The notes beneath the pieces were generated by a model, which saw only the letters and a list, made by a program, of their open reading frames with translations, made no database searches and was not told the origin of the DNA. 64,000 nucleotides of DNA from Mesorhizobium sp. NFR06 (GTDB taxonomy: Bacteria; Pseudomonadota; Alphaproteobacteria; Rhizobiales; Rhizobiaceae), in NCBI RefSeq assembly GCF_900115245.1, contig NZ_FOVT01000012.1, forward strand, positions 1 through 64,000, written 5' to 3'. Positions 25,883 through 33,913 of this stretch are shown here, piece after piece. The position numbers and the translations under genes are program-made. Numbering within the stretch: position 1 is the stretch's first letter; each line of letters begins with the position of its first letter.

Positions 25883-26329
25883 ATGACAATTCGCGAAGCC
25901 TCAGCCCTTTGGCAGGGAACGCTCAAGCAAGGTGGCGGCCGGCTGCGGCTGGGCAGCGGCGTCTTCGAAGGCGCCTACTCGTTCCCGTCCCGCTTCGAAA
26001 ACGGCCCGGGCACCAATCCGGAAGAGTTGATCGCGGCCGCGCATGCCGGCTGCTTCTCGATGGCGCTCACCGCCGTGCTCGACGGCGAAGGCCACACGCC
26101 CGGCAGCATACGCACGACTGCGAAGGTGCATCTCGGTGCCACCGCGGCCGGACCGACCATCACCCGTATCGAACTCGAAACGCAGGCAAGCGTCGCGGGC
26201 ATGTCGGCCGGGGATCTCGAACGGCTTGCGCAAAAGGCCAAGGCGACCTGCCTCGTCTCGCGCGCGCTGGCCGGCGTCGCCGCGATCACGCTGAAGGCGA
26301 GCCTTGCCGAGGCCGCCAGCAATCACTGA
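25883..26329 (+). CDS. OsmC-family peroxidase
   Basis: A 148-aa OsmC/Ohr-superfamily thiol peroxidase acting on organic hydroperoxides in the cytosol. The catalytic cysteines are visible as C57 (AAHAGCFSMAL) and C123 (KATCLVSRAL). The length is standard for OsmC. A purine-rich AGAGGAG lies 8 nt before the ATG. It follows the MDR gene by 37 nt and precedes the NTF2-like gene by 19 nt, so it is operonic. With the TetR regulator this suggests an electrophile/peroxide response. Confidence 0.92.
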   Translation: MTIREASALWQGTLKQGGGRLRLGSGVFEGAYSFPSRFENGPGTNPEELIAAAHAGCFSMALTAVLDGEGHTPGSIRTTAKVHLGATAAGPTITRIELETQASVAGMSAGDLERLAQKAKATCLVSRALAGVAAITLKASLAEAASNH

Positions 26330-26348
26330 GAACAAAGGAACACATCCG

Positions 26349-26735
26349 ATGACCCACGAACGCATCATCGACATCGCCAGCGCCAAGCGCTCCGCCGAAA
26401 CAGCCGAAATCATGCGACGCTACAATGACGTCTTCCAGCGCCACGACCCTTCCGCACTGGACGAATTGGTGGCGGAGGACTGCGTGATCGAGAACACCGT
26501 GCCGGCGCCGGACGGCGCCCGCCGCATCGGCAAGGCGGCTTGCATCGAATTGTGGTCGGCGATCGCGACCGGGCCTGGCACGCGCTTCGACCTCGAGGAG
26601 ACGTTTGTCGCCGGCGACCGCGCGACTATCCGCTGGCGCTTCTGGATGGCCGACGGCAGGTCGCTGCGCGGCGTCAACCTGATGCGCGTCGCGAACGGCC
26701 GCATCGTCGAGGCGCTGGGCTACGTGAAAGGATAG
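26349..26735 (+). CDS. SnoaL/NTF2-like small protein
   Basis: A 128-aa nuclear-transport-factor-2-fold protein (SnoaL-like). The cone fold is suggested by the N-terminal helix EIMRRYNDVFQRHDPSALDELV and the terminal strands TIRWRFWMADGRSLRGVNLMRV. Such proteins bind or isomerise small hydrophobic molecules, and many have no known activity. The ATG at 26349 is 19 nt after the OsmC stop and preceded by AAAGGAA; the open frame upstream overlaps OsmC. It is the last gene of the MDR-OsmC operon. Confidence 0.82.
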   Translation: MTHERIIDIASAKRSAETAEIMRRYNDVFQRHDPSALDELVAEDCVIENTVPAPDGARRIGKAACIELWSAIATGPGTRFDLEETFVAGDRATIRWRFWMADGRSLRGVNLMRVANGRIVEALGYVKG

Positions 26736-26766
26736 GCCTGGCGCGAACAAGCCGCGCTCAGGCCCA

Positions 26767-26802
26767 GCCCGCAATCCGCCCCGCCAGGATTGGATTGCGG
26801 GC
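26767..26802. terminator. Bidirectional hairpin between convergent genes
   Basis: GCCCGCAATCC and GGATTGCGGGC form a perfect 11-bp stem with a 14-nt loop between the convergent NTF2-like and OsmC-like genes. No T-tract is present on either side, so its efficiency is uncertain. Confidence 0.45.
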
Positions 26803-26811
26803 AATCGCCGG

Positions 26812-27327
26812 CTACGAGGTAACCCGGTTGAGCTTTACGAAGGTCTTGGGACTGCGTTGAATGGTCTGAAAGATCACGCAATAGCGGTCCGTCAGCTCGA
26901 GCAGTTGGGTCAGCCGGCTTTGCTCGACATCCGTCTCGATGTCGAACCGCAGACGGATTTCCTTGAAGCCGACCGGCACGCCTTCGGTCACTCCAAGCGT
27001 GCCGCGAAGATCGACGTCGCCCTCGGCGGAGATTTCCGCCGACTTGATCGGTATCTCGAGAACCGCGGCCGCGGCCCGCATGGAGACGCCGGCGCAGGCG
27101 ATCAGCGCCTCCAAAAGCATATCGCCGGAGCAAAGCTCCTGCCCGCTGCCCCCGGCCTTCGGATGGATGCCCGCAAGAGCAAGTCCGCGTCCGGTCTCGA
27201 CCTTGCAGGTTACCCGGGAGTCGTCGGCGCTTCCCCTGGCCTTCAAGGTAAGAAGCGCGGCCCGCGCGTCCTTGCGATAAATATCCTTGATGGGCTCCTG
27301 CGTGGCGCGAAACGTCGCGATGTCCAT
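26812..27327 (-). CDS. OsmC-like protein, second copy
   Basis: A 171-aa OsmC/Ohr-superfamily protein, distant from the OsmC at 25.9 kb. Cysteines occur at C66 and C78 (ELCSGDMLLEALIACAGVSM) and in a later helix (LTDRYCVIFQ), giving the thiol pair expected for a peroxidase. It lies downstream of the GFA-type gene on the same strand with a 56-nt gap, so they may be co-transcribed. The AraC gene is divergent from this pair. The physiological peroxide or thiol substrate is unknown. Confidence 0.87.
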   Translation of the reverse strand: MDIATFRATQEPIKDIYRKDARAALLTLKARGSADDSRVTCKVETGRGLALAGIHPKAGGSGQELCSGDMLLEALIACAGVSMRAAAAVLEIPIKSAEISAEGDVDLRGTLGVTEGVPVGFKEIRLRFDIETDVEQSRLTQLLELTDRYCVIFQTIQRSPKTFVKLNRVTS

Positions 27328-27383
27328 TGGTACTCTCCTGTCATAAACTTCGGTTGTTCGAAATCGTCAGCCATCGTGCGAAC

Positions 27384-27809
27384 CTATTCCGCGATGGCGA
27401 TGCCAGAACCGCCGAGCTCGGCGGGGAAGTCCTTCAGCTTGCGCAGCCCGTCCTTCATCGGCAGGACCGTCTCGGCGTAGTTGACATGGACCCCCGGTGT
27501 GAATTCCACCGTCGGTATCGTCGCTGCGTAGATGTCGACCAGTCCGAGCGGCGGATGATCCGTCATCAGATGACCGCCGCATTTCGTGCAGAACTGGCGA
27601 TCGCTCATCTTCGACTTCTTGAAGCCGGACAGAAACTCCGCGCCCTTGGTGACCTTGACGTTCTCAGGCTTCCACAGCGTGAAGGCGTTGACCGGAGACG
27701 CCGACCACGAACGGCAGGAACTGCAATGGCAGTAGCCCATTGCCTCGGCGGTTCCGTGGACTTCGATTTCCACGGCGCCGCAAAAACACCCGCCCTTATG
27801 TACCGTCAT
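27384..27809 (-). CDS. GFA-family (glutathione-dependent formaldehyde-activating-like) protein
   Basis: A 141-aa Gfa/CENP-V fold protein. The zinc-binding cysteines are clear: GGCFCGAVEIEV near the start, CHCSSCRSW (about 26-34) and FCTKCGGHL (about 71-79). The family includes the glutathione/formaldehyde adduct-forming Gfa, but most members have unknown substrates. The ATG at 27809 is preferred over one three codons upstream because GGATGAGAG precedes it. It diverges from the AraC gene and may be its target. Confidence 0.9.
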   Translation of the reverse strand: MTVHKGGCFCGAVEIEVHGTAEAMGYCHCSSCRSWSASPVNAFTLWKPENVKVTKGAEFLSGFKKSKMSDRQFCTKCGGHLMTDHPPLGLVDIYAATIPTVEFTPGVHVNYAETVLPMKDGLRKLKDFPAELGGSGIAIAE

Positions 27810-27993
27810 GACTCTCATCCTTATCCAGGTTCGGTTCGACCGCGCTCAGCGCCGGTTTGAGGCGACACCGCGCAGCGCCGGCGGGTTTAAAGCTTCCGGC
27901 AATGAACGGAATGACGGGGCGTCCGCCTTACTTGACAGCGCGTCCGGAACTCGAAAGGGATGTCGCGCCGGATTGCCGCGCGATTGGCGGGAA

Positions 27994-29031
27994 ATGGATG
28001 GAATGGCCGGGGACGCTCTGTCTGACCTTCTGAAAAAGGTGCGCCTCACCGGCGCGACGTTTTTCGACATCGCGGCCCAGGACCCATGGGCGGTCTGCTC
28101 GCCCTCGCCGGCGTCGATATTGCCGAGAATACTGCCGGGCGCGGATCACCTGATTTCCTACCACGTGCTCACGGCCGGCCGCTGCTTCGCCCGTATCATC
28201 GGCAAAGAGGCAATTCCCGTCGAGGCCGGCGAGGTCGTGGTCTTCACCAGGAGCGACCCGCATATCATGTCGAGTACGCCCGACCTGCGGGCCGATCCGC
28301 CGACCGCGGATGTGCTGGAGATCGCGGCCGCCAGCCAGACGCCGTTCCCGATCAACTTCGTCAAGGACGGATCGCAGTCGGCCCGGCTGGTCTGCGGCTA
28401 TCTCGCCTGCGATGCGCTGCCCTTCAATCCGCTGCTCGAGGCGCTGCCGCCGGTCATCAAGGCCGGAGATGTGAGAGGCGACGGCGGCTGGCTCGGCCAG
28501 TTCATCAAGCTGGCGGTATCGGAGGTCGCCGAAAAGCGCGCCGGGAGCGAGACGGTGCTTACCAAGCTCAGCGAGCTGATGTTCGTGGACGTGCTGCGCC
28601 GCTACGTGGAATCGCTGCCGCCGCAACAGACCGGCTGGCTGGCGGGCCTGCGCGACCAGCATGTGAGCAAGGCCCTGGCACTGATCCACGACCGGCCGGC
28701 GCAGCATTGGACGGTGGAGGCGCTGGCCAAGGAGTCGGCGCTGTCGCGTACCGTGCTCGCGGAGCGCTTCGCAAAGATTGTCGGAATGCCGCCCATGCAC
28801 TATCTCGCCAAATGGCGCATGCAGATCGCCTCGGAACTGCTCAGCGCCGGCAACAGGAACGTTGCCAGCATCGCGATGGAAATCGGCTACGAATCGGAAG
28901 CGGCTTTCAGCCGTGCCTTCAAGAAGATGATCGGCGTTCCGCCTTCGGCCTGGCGTCTCGGTGTCCGGGCGCCCGACTTCGGAAGCGAAACGGCTTCCGA
29001 GACCGAGGGCGAGCCGGCCGAGCAGCCGTAA
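27994..29031 (+). CDS. AraC-family regulator with N-terminal cupin domain
   Basis: A 345-aa regulator. An N-terminal AraC-binding cupin (LISYHVLTAGRCFARIIGKEAIPVEAGEVVVF, about residues 50-90) precedes C-terminal twin HTH motifs (WTVEALAKESALSRTVLAERFAKIVG and VASIAMEIGYESEAAFSRAFKKMIGVPP, about 235-320). This is the cupin_6/AraC type often found with alcohol or aldehyde dehydrogenases and short-chain reductases. The frame is open to 27808, but the start near 27994 (or 28003) follows GGCGGGAA and matches the family start. It is divergent from GFA/OsmC. Confidence 0.85.
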   Translation: MDGMAGDALSDLLKKVRLTGATFFDIAAQDPWAVCSPSPASILPRILPGADHLISYHVLTAGRCFARIIGKEAIPVEAGEVVVFTRSDPHIMSSTPDLRADPPTADVLEIAAASQTPFPINFVKDGSQSARLVCGYLACDALPFNPLLEALPPVIKAGDVRGDGGWLGQFIKLAVSEVAEKRAGSETVLTKLSELMFVDVLRRYVESLPPQQTGWLAGLRDQHVSKALALIHDRPAQHWTVEALAKESALSRTVLAERFAKIVGMPPMHYLAKWRMQIASELLSAGNRNVASIAMEIGYESEAAFSRAFKKMIGVPPSAWRLGVRAPDFGSETASETEGEPAEQP

Positions 29032-29050
29032 CGGCGAGACACTCTACCTT

Positions 29051-29110
29051 TTTGATTTAGAGCCGGATTCAGATTTCAGGTCGACCTCGACCTGAAATCA
29101 TCCGGCCCTA
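29051..29110. repeat. Second copy of palindromic repeat module B
   Basis: TTTGATTTAGAGCCGGATTC ... GACCTGAAATCATCCGGCCC closely matches 2357-2416, differing mainly at the loop. It lies between the AraC and LysE genes, whose 3' ends converge here, and could act as a transcription stop for both. Confidence 0.82.
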
Positions 29111-29719
29111 ACGATCTGCGAGCGCCAGCTTGGCGCCGAGCATGACGAAAGCGCCGGCGAAGGTCCGGCGCATCCAGGTCAGCACCTTCGGCCGCGACAC
29201 GATGTGGCTGCGCACCGAGGCCGCGAACACGCCATAGATGGCGAAGACGACGAAGGTCATCAGCATGAAGACGCCGGAGAGTTCGAGCATCCTGGCAAAG
29301 GCGTGCGGCTCGTTGCTGCTGACGAACTGCGGCAGGAAGGCAAAGAAGAAGATCGACAGCTTCGGATTGAGGATGTTGATGAGGATGCCTGAGGTGATCG
29401 TCCTGGCGGTCGAGCGCGGCGCGGCATCCTCGTCGATGCTCAATCCGCCCTTCTCCTTCAGCGTGTTCCAGGCCATGTAGAGCAGATAGGCGACACCGAG
29501 ATATTTGAGCGTCTCGAAGGCGACGGCGCTGGTGTGCAGCACCGCGGCAAGGCCGGTGATGGCGGCCGCCATATGCGGGATGATGCCCAGCGTGCAGGCG
29601 AAGGCAGCTACGACCGCGGCGCGCGCGCCGCGCGAGAGGCCGGCGCTGAGCGTGTAGAGGACGCCGGTGCCCGGCGAGGCCACGATTATCAGCGACGTCA
29701 ACAGGAATTCGATGCTCAT
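29108..29719 (-). CDS. LysE/RhtB-family amino acid or metabolite exporter
   Basis: A 203-aa inner-membrane exporter with about six hydrophobic helices. The N-terminal LysE signature is visible (VASPGTGVLYTLSAGLSRGARAAVVAAFACTLG, about residues 13-45), as is the conserved NPKLSIFFFAFLPQF (about 116-130). GGAGGAAACCC before the ATG at 29719 sets the start. Family members export lysine, threonine or homoserine lactones; this one's substrate cannot be read. Its 3' end abuts the repeat at 29051-29110. Confidence 0.9.
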   Translation of the reverse strand: MSIEFLLTSLIIVASPGTGVLYTLSAGLSRGARAAVVAAFACTLGIIPHMAAAITGLAAVLHTSAVAFETLKYLGVAYLLYMAWNTLKEKGGLSIDEDAAPRSTARTITSGILINILNPKLSIFFFAFLPQFVSSNEPHAFARMLELSGVFMLMTFVVFAIYGVFAASVRSHIVSRPKVLTWMRRTFAGAFVMLGAKLALADR

Positions 29720-29819
29720 GGGTTTCCTCCGCGGCCCTGCCCGCGGCGGCAAGGTATCGGGCAGCGTGAGGCGGGGCAAGCGCCGGAGAGCGCGATCTCC
29801 CGGGGGAGATTGGCGGCTT

Positions 29820-30188
29820 TCACGTCAACCCGTGCGCCGCCCTCGCCATCAGGCAGTCGTCGCCGCCGGGCATGCAGGCGCGGCATACGTCGGGGCGGAG
29901 ATCGTAGATGCCGCAGGCCGTGTGCCTTCCGACCTGGCCGCTGAGCGCGGAACACCGCCCGCCCTCGCAGCGCATGCCGGACTGGTCGGCCGCAACCAGC
30001 TCGGCCGGGATACGGTCGAGCTGTGCGTCGTCCTCGGTCGAGAAGCGCGGCCAGTCGGCCGAATAGGAGCAGCAGGCGCCGCAGGCCTGGCAGTCGAACA
30101 GAGCCGTGCCATCCTCCGCCGGCCAGCCGAAATCGACCGCGGCGCCGGGCGGCCGAGGCAAGCGGCTGTGGTCGGCATCGCGCGGCAA
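29820..30188 (-). CDS. YkgJ-family cysteine-cluster protein
   Basis: A 122-aa protein with the YkgJ (UPF0153) cysteine pattern DCQACGACC ... CEGGRCSAL ... CGIYDLRPDVCRACMPGGDDC, which probably binds a metal, zinc or an iron-sulfur cluster. The start is uncertain. The frame is open to 30254, but the TTG at 30188 follows the stop of the 52-aa gene by only 4 nt, which suggests coupled translation; no ATG fits. Its role is unknown in all bacteria as far as I recall. Confidence 0.75.
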   Translation of the reverse strand: MPRDADHSRLPRPPGAAVDFGWPAEDGTALFDCQACGACCSYSADWPRFSTEDDAQLDRIPAELVAADQSGMRCEGGRCSALSGQVGRHTACGIYDLRPDVCRACMPGGDDCLMARAAHGLT

Positions 30189-30192
30189 TCTT

Positions 30193-30351
30193 CTATTTCT
30201 TCCTGGTCTTGCGCGGCGGCTTTTGCGCTGGCTGCTCGAACAGATCGACCGCAAGCGGTTTATCGGCTTTCGGCGCGGCCGCCGGATTGGCCGGCTTCGC
30301 GGTGGTGGCCGGAGCCGGCGGCTGGTCCTTGGTGGAAAACTTGATGGCCAT
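30193..30351 (-). CDS. Small Lys/Pro/Ala-rich protein (52 aa), unknown
   Basis: An open frame from the ATG at 30351 (MAIKFSTKDQPP) to the TAG at 30193. The protein is low-complexity: Ala/Pro-rich in the middle, LAVDLFEQPAQ near the C-terminus, and a basic end PRKTRKK. Similar short proteins recur in Mesorhizobium genomes. It is immediately upstream of the YkgJ gene on the same strand and is probably co-transcribed. No signal peptide or membrane helix is present, so it is likely cytosolic and disordered. Confidence 0.65.
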   Translation of the reverse strand: MAIKFSTKDQPPAPATTAKPANPAAAPKADKPLAVDLFEQPAQKPPRKTRKK

Positions 30352-30561
30352 GTCGATCCTTGAAAAGCGTCAGTGACTCACGTCGCGGTCGACTGGTCCT
30401 AGCACACAATCATGGAAAAGGCCCGCTTTCGCCAACCATGCCGGGTCGCTGGTTGCTACGAGCGGCAGCGATAATTTTTTTGCCGGATCGGGAACCGACG
30501 CCGCGGCCGGCCGTTATTGCAATGCCGTCAGCAATCGAAAGAAAGTTGACGGTACACAAGG

Positions 30562-30596
30562 ACGCCTCCCGCGCCGTAAAAAAGCGCGAGGGGCGT
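30562..30596 (-). terminator. Hairpin after the YciI gene
   Basis: ACGCCTCCCGCGC pairs with GCGCGAGGGGCGT (13 positions, one mismatch, one G-T) around a 9-nt loop, 16 nt past the YciI stop on the minus strand. It lacks a T-tract. The rest of 30352-30611 shows no gene. Confidence 0.4.
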
Positions 30597-30611
30597 TCTT
30601 CTATATGCCGC

Positions 30612-30938
30612 CTACATGATCACGCTGATCATCGGCAGGATTTCATAGCGGAAGCCGCGACCCGAAAGCGCCACGGGGTCGCCGTCGGTCACGGCCCTCG
30701 CCTCGGTCTCGCTGTTCACACGCAGGATAAGCAGCCCCCAGGGACCGGCCGGATCGGCGACCGGGCCGGCCATGATCATGCTGCCTTCGCGCAGCTTGCC
30801 GCGCAGATAGTCGGCATGCCTGCCCATCAACGCCCTCTCCTCCTGCGTCATGGTGAAGGCGAAATCCGGCCGAGGCGGGATCAGCCGGCAATGGAAGATC
30901 ATCGGCGCGGCTTCACGCGGTGAATGGTCGCTGGCCAT
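30612..30938 (-). CDS. YciI-like (YCII domain) protein
   Basis: A 108-aa YCII-domain protein with ferredoxin-like fold. The domain runs from FHCRLIPPRPDFAFTMTQEERALMGRHADYLRG to ILRVNSETEARAVTDGDPVA; the conserved His (MGRHADYL) and Asp (DGDP) resemble the catalytic pair proposed in YciI enzymes. The ATG at 30938 follows GGAGGAGGACCG; the frame is open to 31100 but would overlap the GST gene. Some YCII proteins are dehydrochlorinases or muconolactone-like isomerases; most have no known function. Confidence 0.85.
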   Translation of the reverse strand: MASDHSPREAAPMIFHCRLIPPRPDFAFTMTQEERALMGRHADYLRGKLREGSMIMAGPVADPAGPWGLLILRVNSETEARAVTDGDPVALSGRGFRYEILPMISVIM

Positions 30939-30979
30939 CGGTCCTCCTCCAGGATTGAGACCTTGTTGCCGCGCAAACT

Positions 30980-31001
30980 CCAGGAAAGCGGTCTTTCCTG
31001 G
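30980..31001. terminator. Hairpin CCAGGAAAG-CGGT-CTTTCCTGG between GST and YciI
   Basis: A perfect 9-bp stem with a 4-nt loop, 8 nt after the GST stop codon. The flanking TTCCTGGAATTGCTCTA resembles the end of the dispersed repeat at 57853-57923, so this could be a degenerate copy of that family. Confidence 0.5.
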
Positions 31002-31008
31002 AATTGCT

Positions 31009-31677
31009 CTATTCGTCGGGGCCGGGTTCGGGCCACGGCTCCCTTGCCGCCTCAGCATACCAGTGGCGCATCGCCGGTGTCGCCAGCACTGCATCGACAT
31101 AAGCGCGGGTGACGGTCGCCAGTTCGCCGCCGTAAGTGTCGAAGCGCGTCACCACCGGCGCATACATGGCATCGGCCGCGGTGAAATGGCCGAACAGGAA
31201 CGGACCGCCCTCACCGTATTGCTCGCGGCACTGGCGCCAGATCGCTTCGATCCTCGCCCGTTGCGCCTCGCCCTCGGCGTCGAGCGGCTTGTAGAGCTTC
31301 GGTCGGCGCAGATTCATCGGCCAGCCGTAGCGGACCTCGCGGAACCCGGAATGCATCTCGGTCGCCACCGAGCGTGCCAAAGCGCGGGCGCCGAGATCGT
31401 CAGGCCAGAGTTTTTTCTCCGGAAAGAGGTCGGCCAGATATTCAAGGATGGCAAGAGTTTCCCAGACGATCCTGCCTCCTCCCTTCAATGGCTCGTGATT
31501 CAAGACCGGAACCAGCCCGGTCGGCGAGACCCTGGCGAGGTTCGCGGCGGTCTGCGGCGTGCGCAGGCGCACGAAGCTCTCCTCGAACGGGATTTCCAGA
31601 TGGCGCATCGCCACCCATGGCCGCAGCGACCATGAGGAAAAGCATTTGTTGCCGATGAACAGCGTGAATTCAGCCAA
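31009..31677 (-). CDS. Glutathione S-transferase family protein
   Basis: A 222-aa soluble GST. The N-terminal thioredoxin-like domain (LFIGNKCFSSWSLRPWVAM, residues about 5-23; FSSWS carries a possible catalytic Ser) is followed by the glutathione-contact turn VPVLNHEPL and an all-helical C-terminal domain (YGEGGPFLFGHFTAADAMYAPVV). I chose a TTG start at 31677 because GGGGGAAG lies just upstream; an ATG 13 codons earlier would add a Gly/Ser-rich tail overlapping the divergent reading region. It conjugates glutathione to electrophiles in general; the substrate is unknown. Confidence 0.85.
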   Translation of the reverse strand: MAEFTLFIGNKCFSSWSLRPWVAMRHLEIPFEESFVRLRTPQTAANLARVSPTGLVPVLNHEPLKGGGRIVWETLAILEYLADLFPEKKLWPDDLGARALARSVATEMHSGFREVRYGWPMNLRRPKLYKPLDAEGEAQRARIEAIWRQCREQYGEGGPFLFGHFTAADAMYAPVVTRFDTYGGELATVTRAYVDAVLATPAMRHWYAEAAREPWPEPGPDE

Positions 31678-31775
31678 TGTGCTTCCCCCGATTTGCCTCG
31701 AACCCGACTCGTCCACACGGAACCCGGATGCACATCAGCACGTTCTCATGCATTGGATCTCCGGGAGATGCGGAG

Positions 31776-31955
31776 ATGGTGAACATGGACCAGATAGCGG
31801 GCCTCGCCAAGCAGATCAGGGGCTCGCTCGTGCAGGCCGTAGGCAAAGCCACGGGGAACCGCCTGATCGAGATCAAGGGCATGACGGACAAGGCCACAGG
31901 CAAAGTGCAGAAGGCTTGTGGCGATATGAAAGCCATGTGCAAGAAGGCGATGTGA
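31776..31955 (+). CDS. CsbD-family small stress protein
   Basis: A 59-aa CsbD-like protein. The central ATGNRLIEIKGMTDKATGKVQKACGD matches the family pattern (helical, Gly-Lys-x-x-Gly repeats). CsbD proteins are among the most induced general-stress proteins but have no defined activity. GGGAGATGCGGAG before the ATG at 31776 sets the start (an ATG 3 codons later is possible). Two cysteines in the C-terminal helix (KACGDMKAMCKKAM) are unusual for the family as I know it. It lies between divergent GST and the convergent phosphoesterase gene. Confidence 0.85.
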   Translation: MVNMDQIAGLAKQIRGSLVQAVGKATGNRLIEIKGMTDKATGKVQKACGDMKAMCKKAM

Positions 31956-31972
31956 TCCGCAGGCCGTCGCGG

Positions 31973-33103
31973 TCATGTCTCAAACGTCTTTGTGAAGGCG
32001 TTGGTGAAGACGACCTCGCCGTGATCGCCGGCCGCCTCACCCAGCACGACATCGAAATTATCATCAGTCACCCTCGCCAGCGCGAAGCCGCCCATAAAGG
32101 CGGCCTTCGGCTTGACGAGGTCGAGCCCGTCGCGCCGGTAGATCATCGGCACTTCATGCTGGTGGCCATGGAAGACGGCAATGACGTTGTAGCCCTTGAT
32201 CGCCGCAAGCAGCGCCCGGCGGTCGGCCTCGCCCCACCAGTGCGGGCGGCCGGCGCCATCGTCGTCATAGATGCGTTTCACCGGATCCCAGCGCTCGGTC
32301 GAGAAATTGTCCCAGCCATAATGCTGGAACAGGATGACCGGGCGGCCGTCGCCGGCATAGGTGGCGAGGTCCTGCTTCAACCAAGGCAGGCTGCTCGGCG
32401 CGCCGTGGCCGGTGTCGCCCGCGAAACGGTGCGTCTGGACGAGATGCAGGCCGCCCCAGTCCCAGGAATAGCAGTCGGTCTCGACGTCATATTCGGTTGC
32501 CGGCACCGGTGGCTTGAAGAACACGCCGGGGCGATGGTTGACCTCGACATAGTCGCGCAGTTCGCGGCGATACCAGTCGACATGCGGCGGCGAGCCGTTC
32601 TGGTCGAGATCGTGATTGCCGAGCCCGACATAGACCGGAATGTGGACGCGGTCCGGCCCGATGCCTTCCTGGTAGCGCTGGGAGAACTGCAGAAGCTGCG
32701 TGCCTTCGCTGGGCTCGGTAACCTGGCCGCCGCCATCGTCGGTGATGTCGCCGCCGGTGACGAGGCCGAGCGGCGTGCCGATGCGGGTGCCGGCCGAATG
32801 CAGGCCGGTCGAAACGCCGTTGATTTCGGCCGGCCACTTCTTGTCCGCAATGGCGTTGAGCGCAGCCACGTTGCGCAGAAGTGCGCGATCGGTCTTGCCT
32901 TCCTGCTCGCAATGAGGGCTCAAACCGCTCGCCATGCGACAGGCATGGATGTCGGCGATGAAGAGGAAAGTGGCGTCGATCGGCTGGATGCGCCGGCCGG
33001 CCTGGGCGAAGGCCCCGCGCGGGAAGGTACCGGCTACGGCGAGGCCTCCGAGCTGCGCGAGGAAAGCGCGGCGCGAAACGGTTATCGGCGAAAGGCGATT
33101 CAT
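31973..33103 (-). CDS. Secreted (Tat-type) metallophosphoesterase
   Basis: A 376-aa calcineurin-like phosphoesterase. A twin-arginine signal (SRRAFLAQLGGLAVAGTF, residues about 10-27) points to folded export to the periplasm. The dimetal motifs follow in order: DIH (near 50), GGDITDDGG, GNHDLD, and FHGHQHE near 300. The family hydrolyses phosphate mono- or diesters with two metal ions; the substrate is unknown. The ATG at 33103 gives a normal Tat n-region; one 6 codons upstream is possible. It is convergent with csbD. Confidence 0.88.
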   Translation of the reverse strand: MNRLSPITVSRRAFLAQLGGLAVAGTFPRGAFAQAGRRIQPIDATFLFIADIHACRMASGLSPHCEQEGKTDRALLRNVAALNAIADKKWPAEINGVSTGLHSAGTRIGTPLGLVTGGDITDDGGGQVTEPSEGTQLLQFSQRYQEGIGPDRVHIPVYVGLGNHDLDQNGSPPHVDWYRRELRDYVEVNHRPGVFFKPPVPATEYDVETDCYSWDWGGLHLVQTHRFAGDTGHGAPSSLPWLKQDLATYAGDGRPVILFQHYGWDNFSTERWDPVKRIYDDDGAGRPHWWGEADRRALLAAIKGYNVIAVFHGHQHEVPMIYRRDGLDLVKPKAAFMGGFALARVTDDNFDVVLGEAAGDHGEVVFTNAFTKTFET

Positions 33104-33256
33104 CGTCGCTCGATTAAACATCCTCGAACCGCGTCGTCCAGTTCCATGCCCGGCAGCGCCTGGGGACTCTTCATGCCAAGGCATGAAAAGCTCTTGGGTC
33201 GACAGCGCGGCGGGGGTCTGTCAATGCTTCGGAGCATGCATCCAGGGGAGGAAGGC

Positions 33257-33850
33257 ATGAAAACCCTGACGTCCGGCGTGGCGCTCGCCGCGCTCGCCCT
33301 CGCCGGCGCCGCACAGGCCGCGGACTGCGTCGACGCCAAATCCGCAAAAGCCGGCTTCGTGCTTGAAAAGCCCGGCATCCGCAGCGAGTTCCGGCCGGCG
33401 CCCGGCGGCATGGTCGCGGTCGCCAACAAATACCAGTCGGACCCGCCGCAGACGCAGTACCTTTATGCCGGGCTGATCGAAGTGTTCCGCGACAGCGACA
33501 CCGGGCGGGTGTCGATGATCCCGCTTGGCGACATCAAGAAACTGTTTCCGCTGAGGGCGGGCGCGAAGAGCAAGACCGAGTTCGTGCGGCTGTCGCCGAA
33601 GAAAGCGCCCAAGGGCACCGAGACGCTGGCGCTCGTCGTCAAGGGCAAGGAAACCTACAGCGTCGGAGACTGCAAATACAATGTGCTGGCGGTGAACGAG
33701 ACGATCACCGACGAATCCGGCGCGGTGGTCGACCGTTTCACCGCGCTCTACTCGCCGGACCTGCGGGCGGTGCTGGCAAAGCGCTATGATGAAGGCACCA
33801 GCGCGCAGAGCGAGGTGGGCTTCGAGACGATCAAGCCGTTTGCGCGGTAG
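33257..33850 (+). CDS. Hypothetical secreted protein
   Basis: A 197-aa protein with a signal peptide (MKTLTSGVALAALALAGAAQA, cleaved before ADC). The mature domain is mixed alpha/beta with cysteines at the start and in VGDCKYNV, which may form a disulfide. It ends in QSEVGFETIKPFAR. GGGGAGGA before the ATG at 33257 sets the start; the very long open frame upstream on this strand is a shadow of the phosphoesterase gene. I do not recognise a family. Confidence 0.75.
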   Translation: MKTLTSGVALAALALAGAAQAADCVDAKSAKAGFVLEKPGIRSEFRPAPGGMVAVANKYQSDPPQTQYLYAGLIEVFRDSDTGRVSMIPLGDIKKLFPLRAGAKSKTEFVRLSPKKAPKGTETLALVVKGKETYSVGDCKYNVLAVNETITDESGAVVDRFTALYSPDLRAVLAKRYDEGTSAQSEVGFETIKPFAR

Positions 33851-33913
33851 TGCCGGCCGATTTGGATTTCAAGCGAAGGCGATGCTCGCGCCCCATCATT
33901 CCTAAATTGTCTA

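Noticed and set aside
31559..33850. A 763-codon open frame on the plus strand
   Set aside because: It is mostly antisense to the Tat phosphoesterase, whose motifs are complete; only its 3' part from 33257 is a real gene with its own ribosome site.
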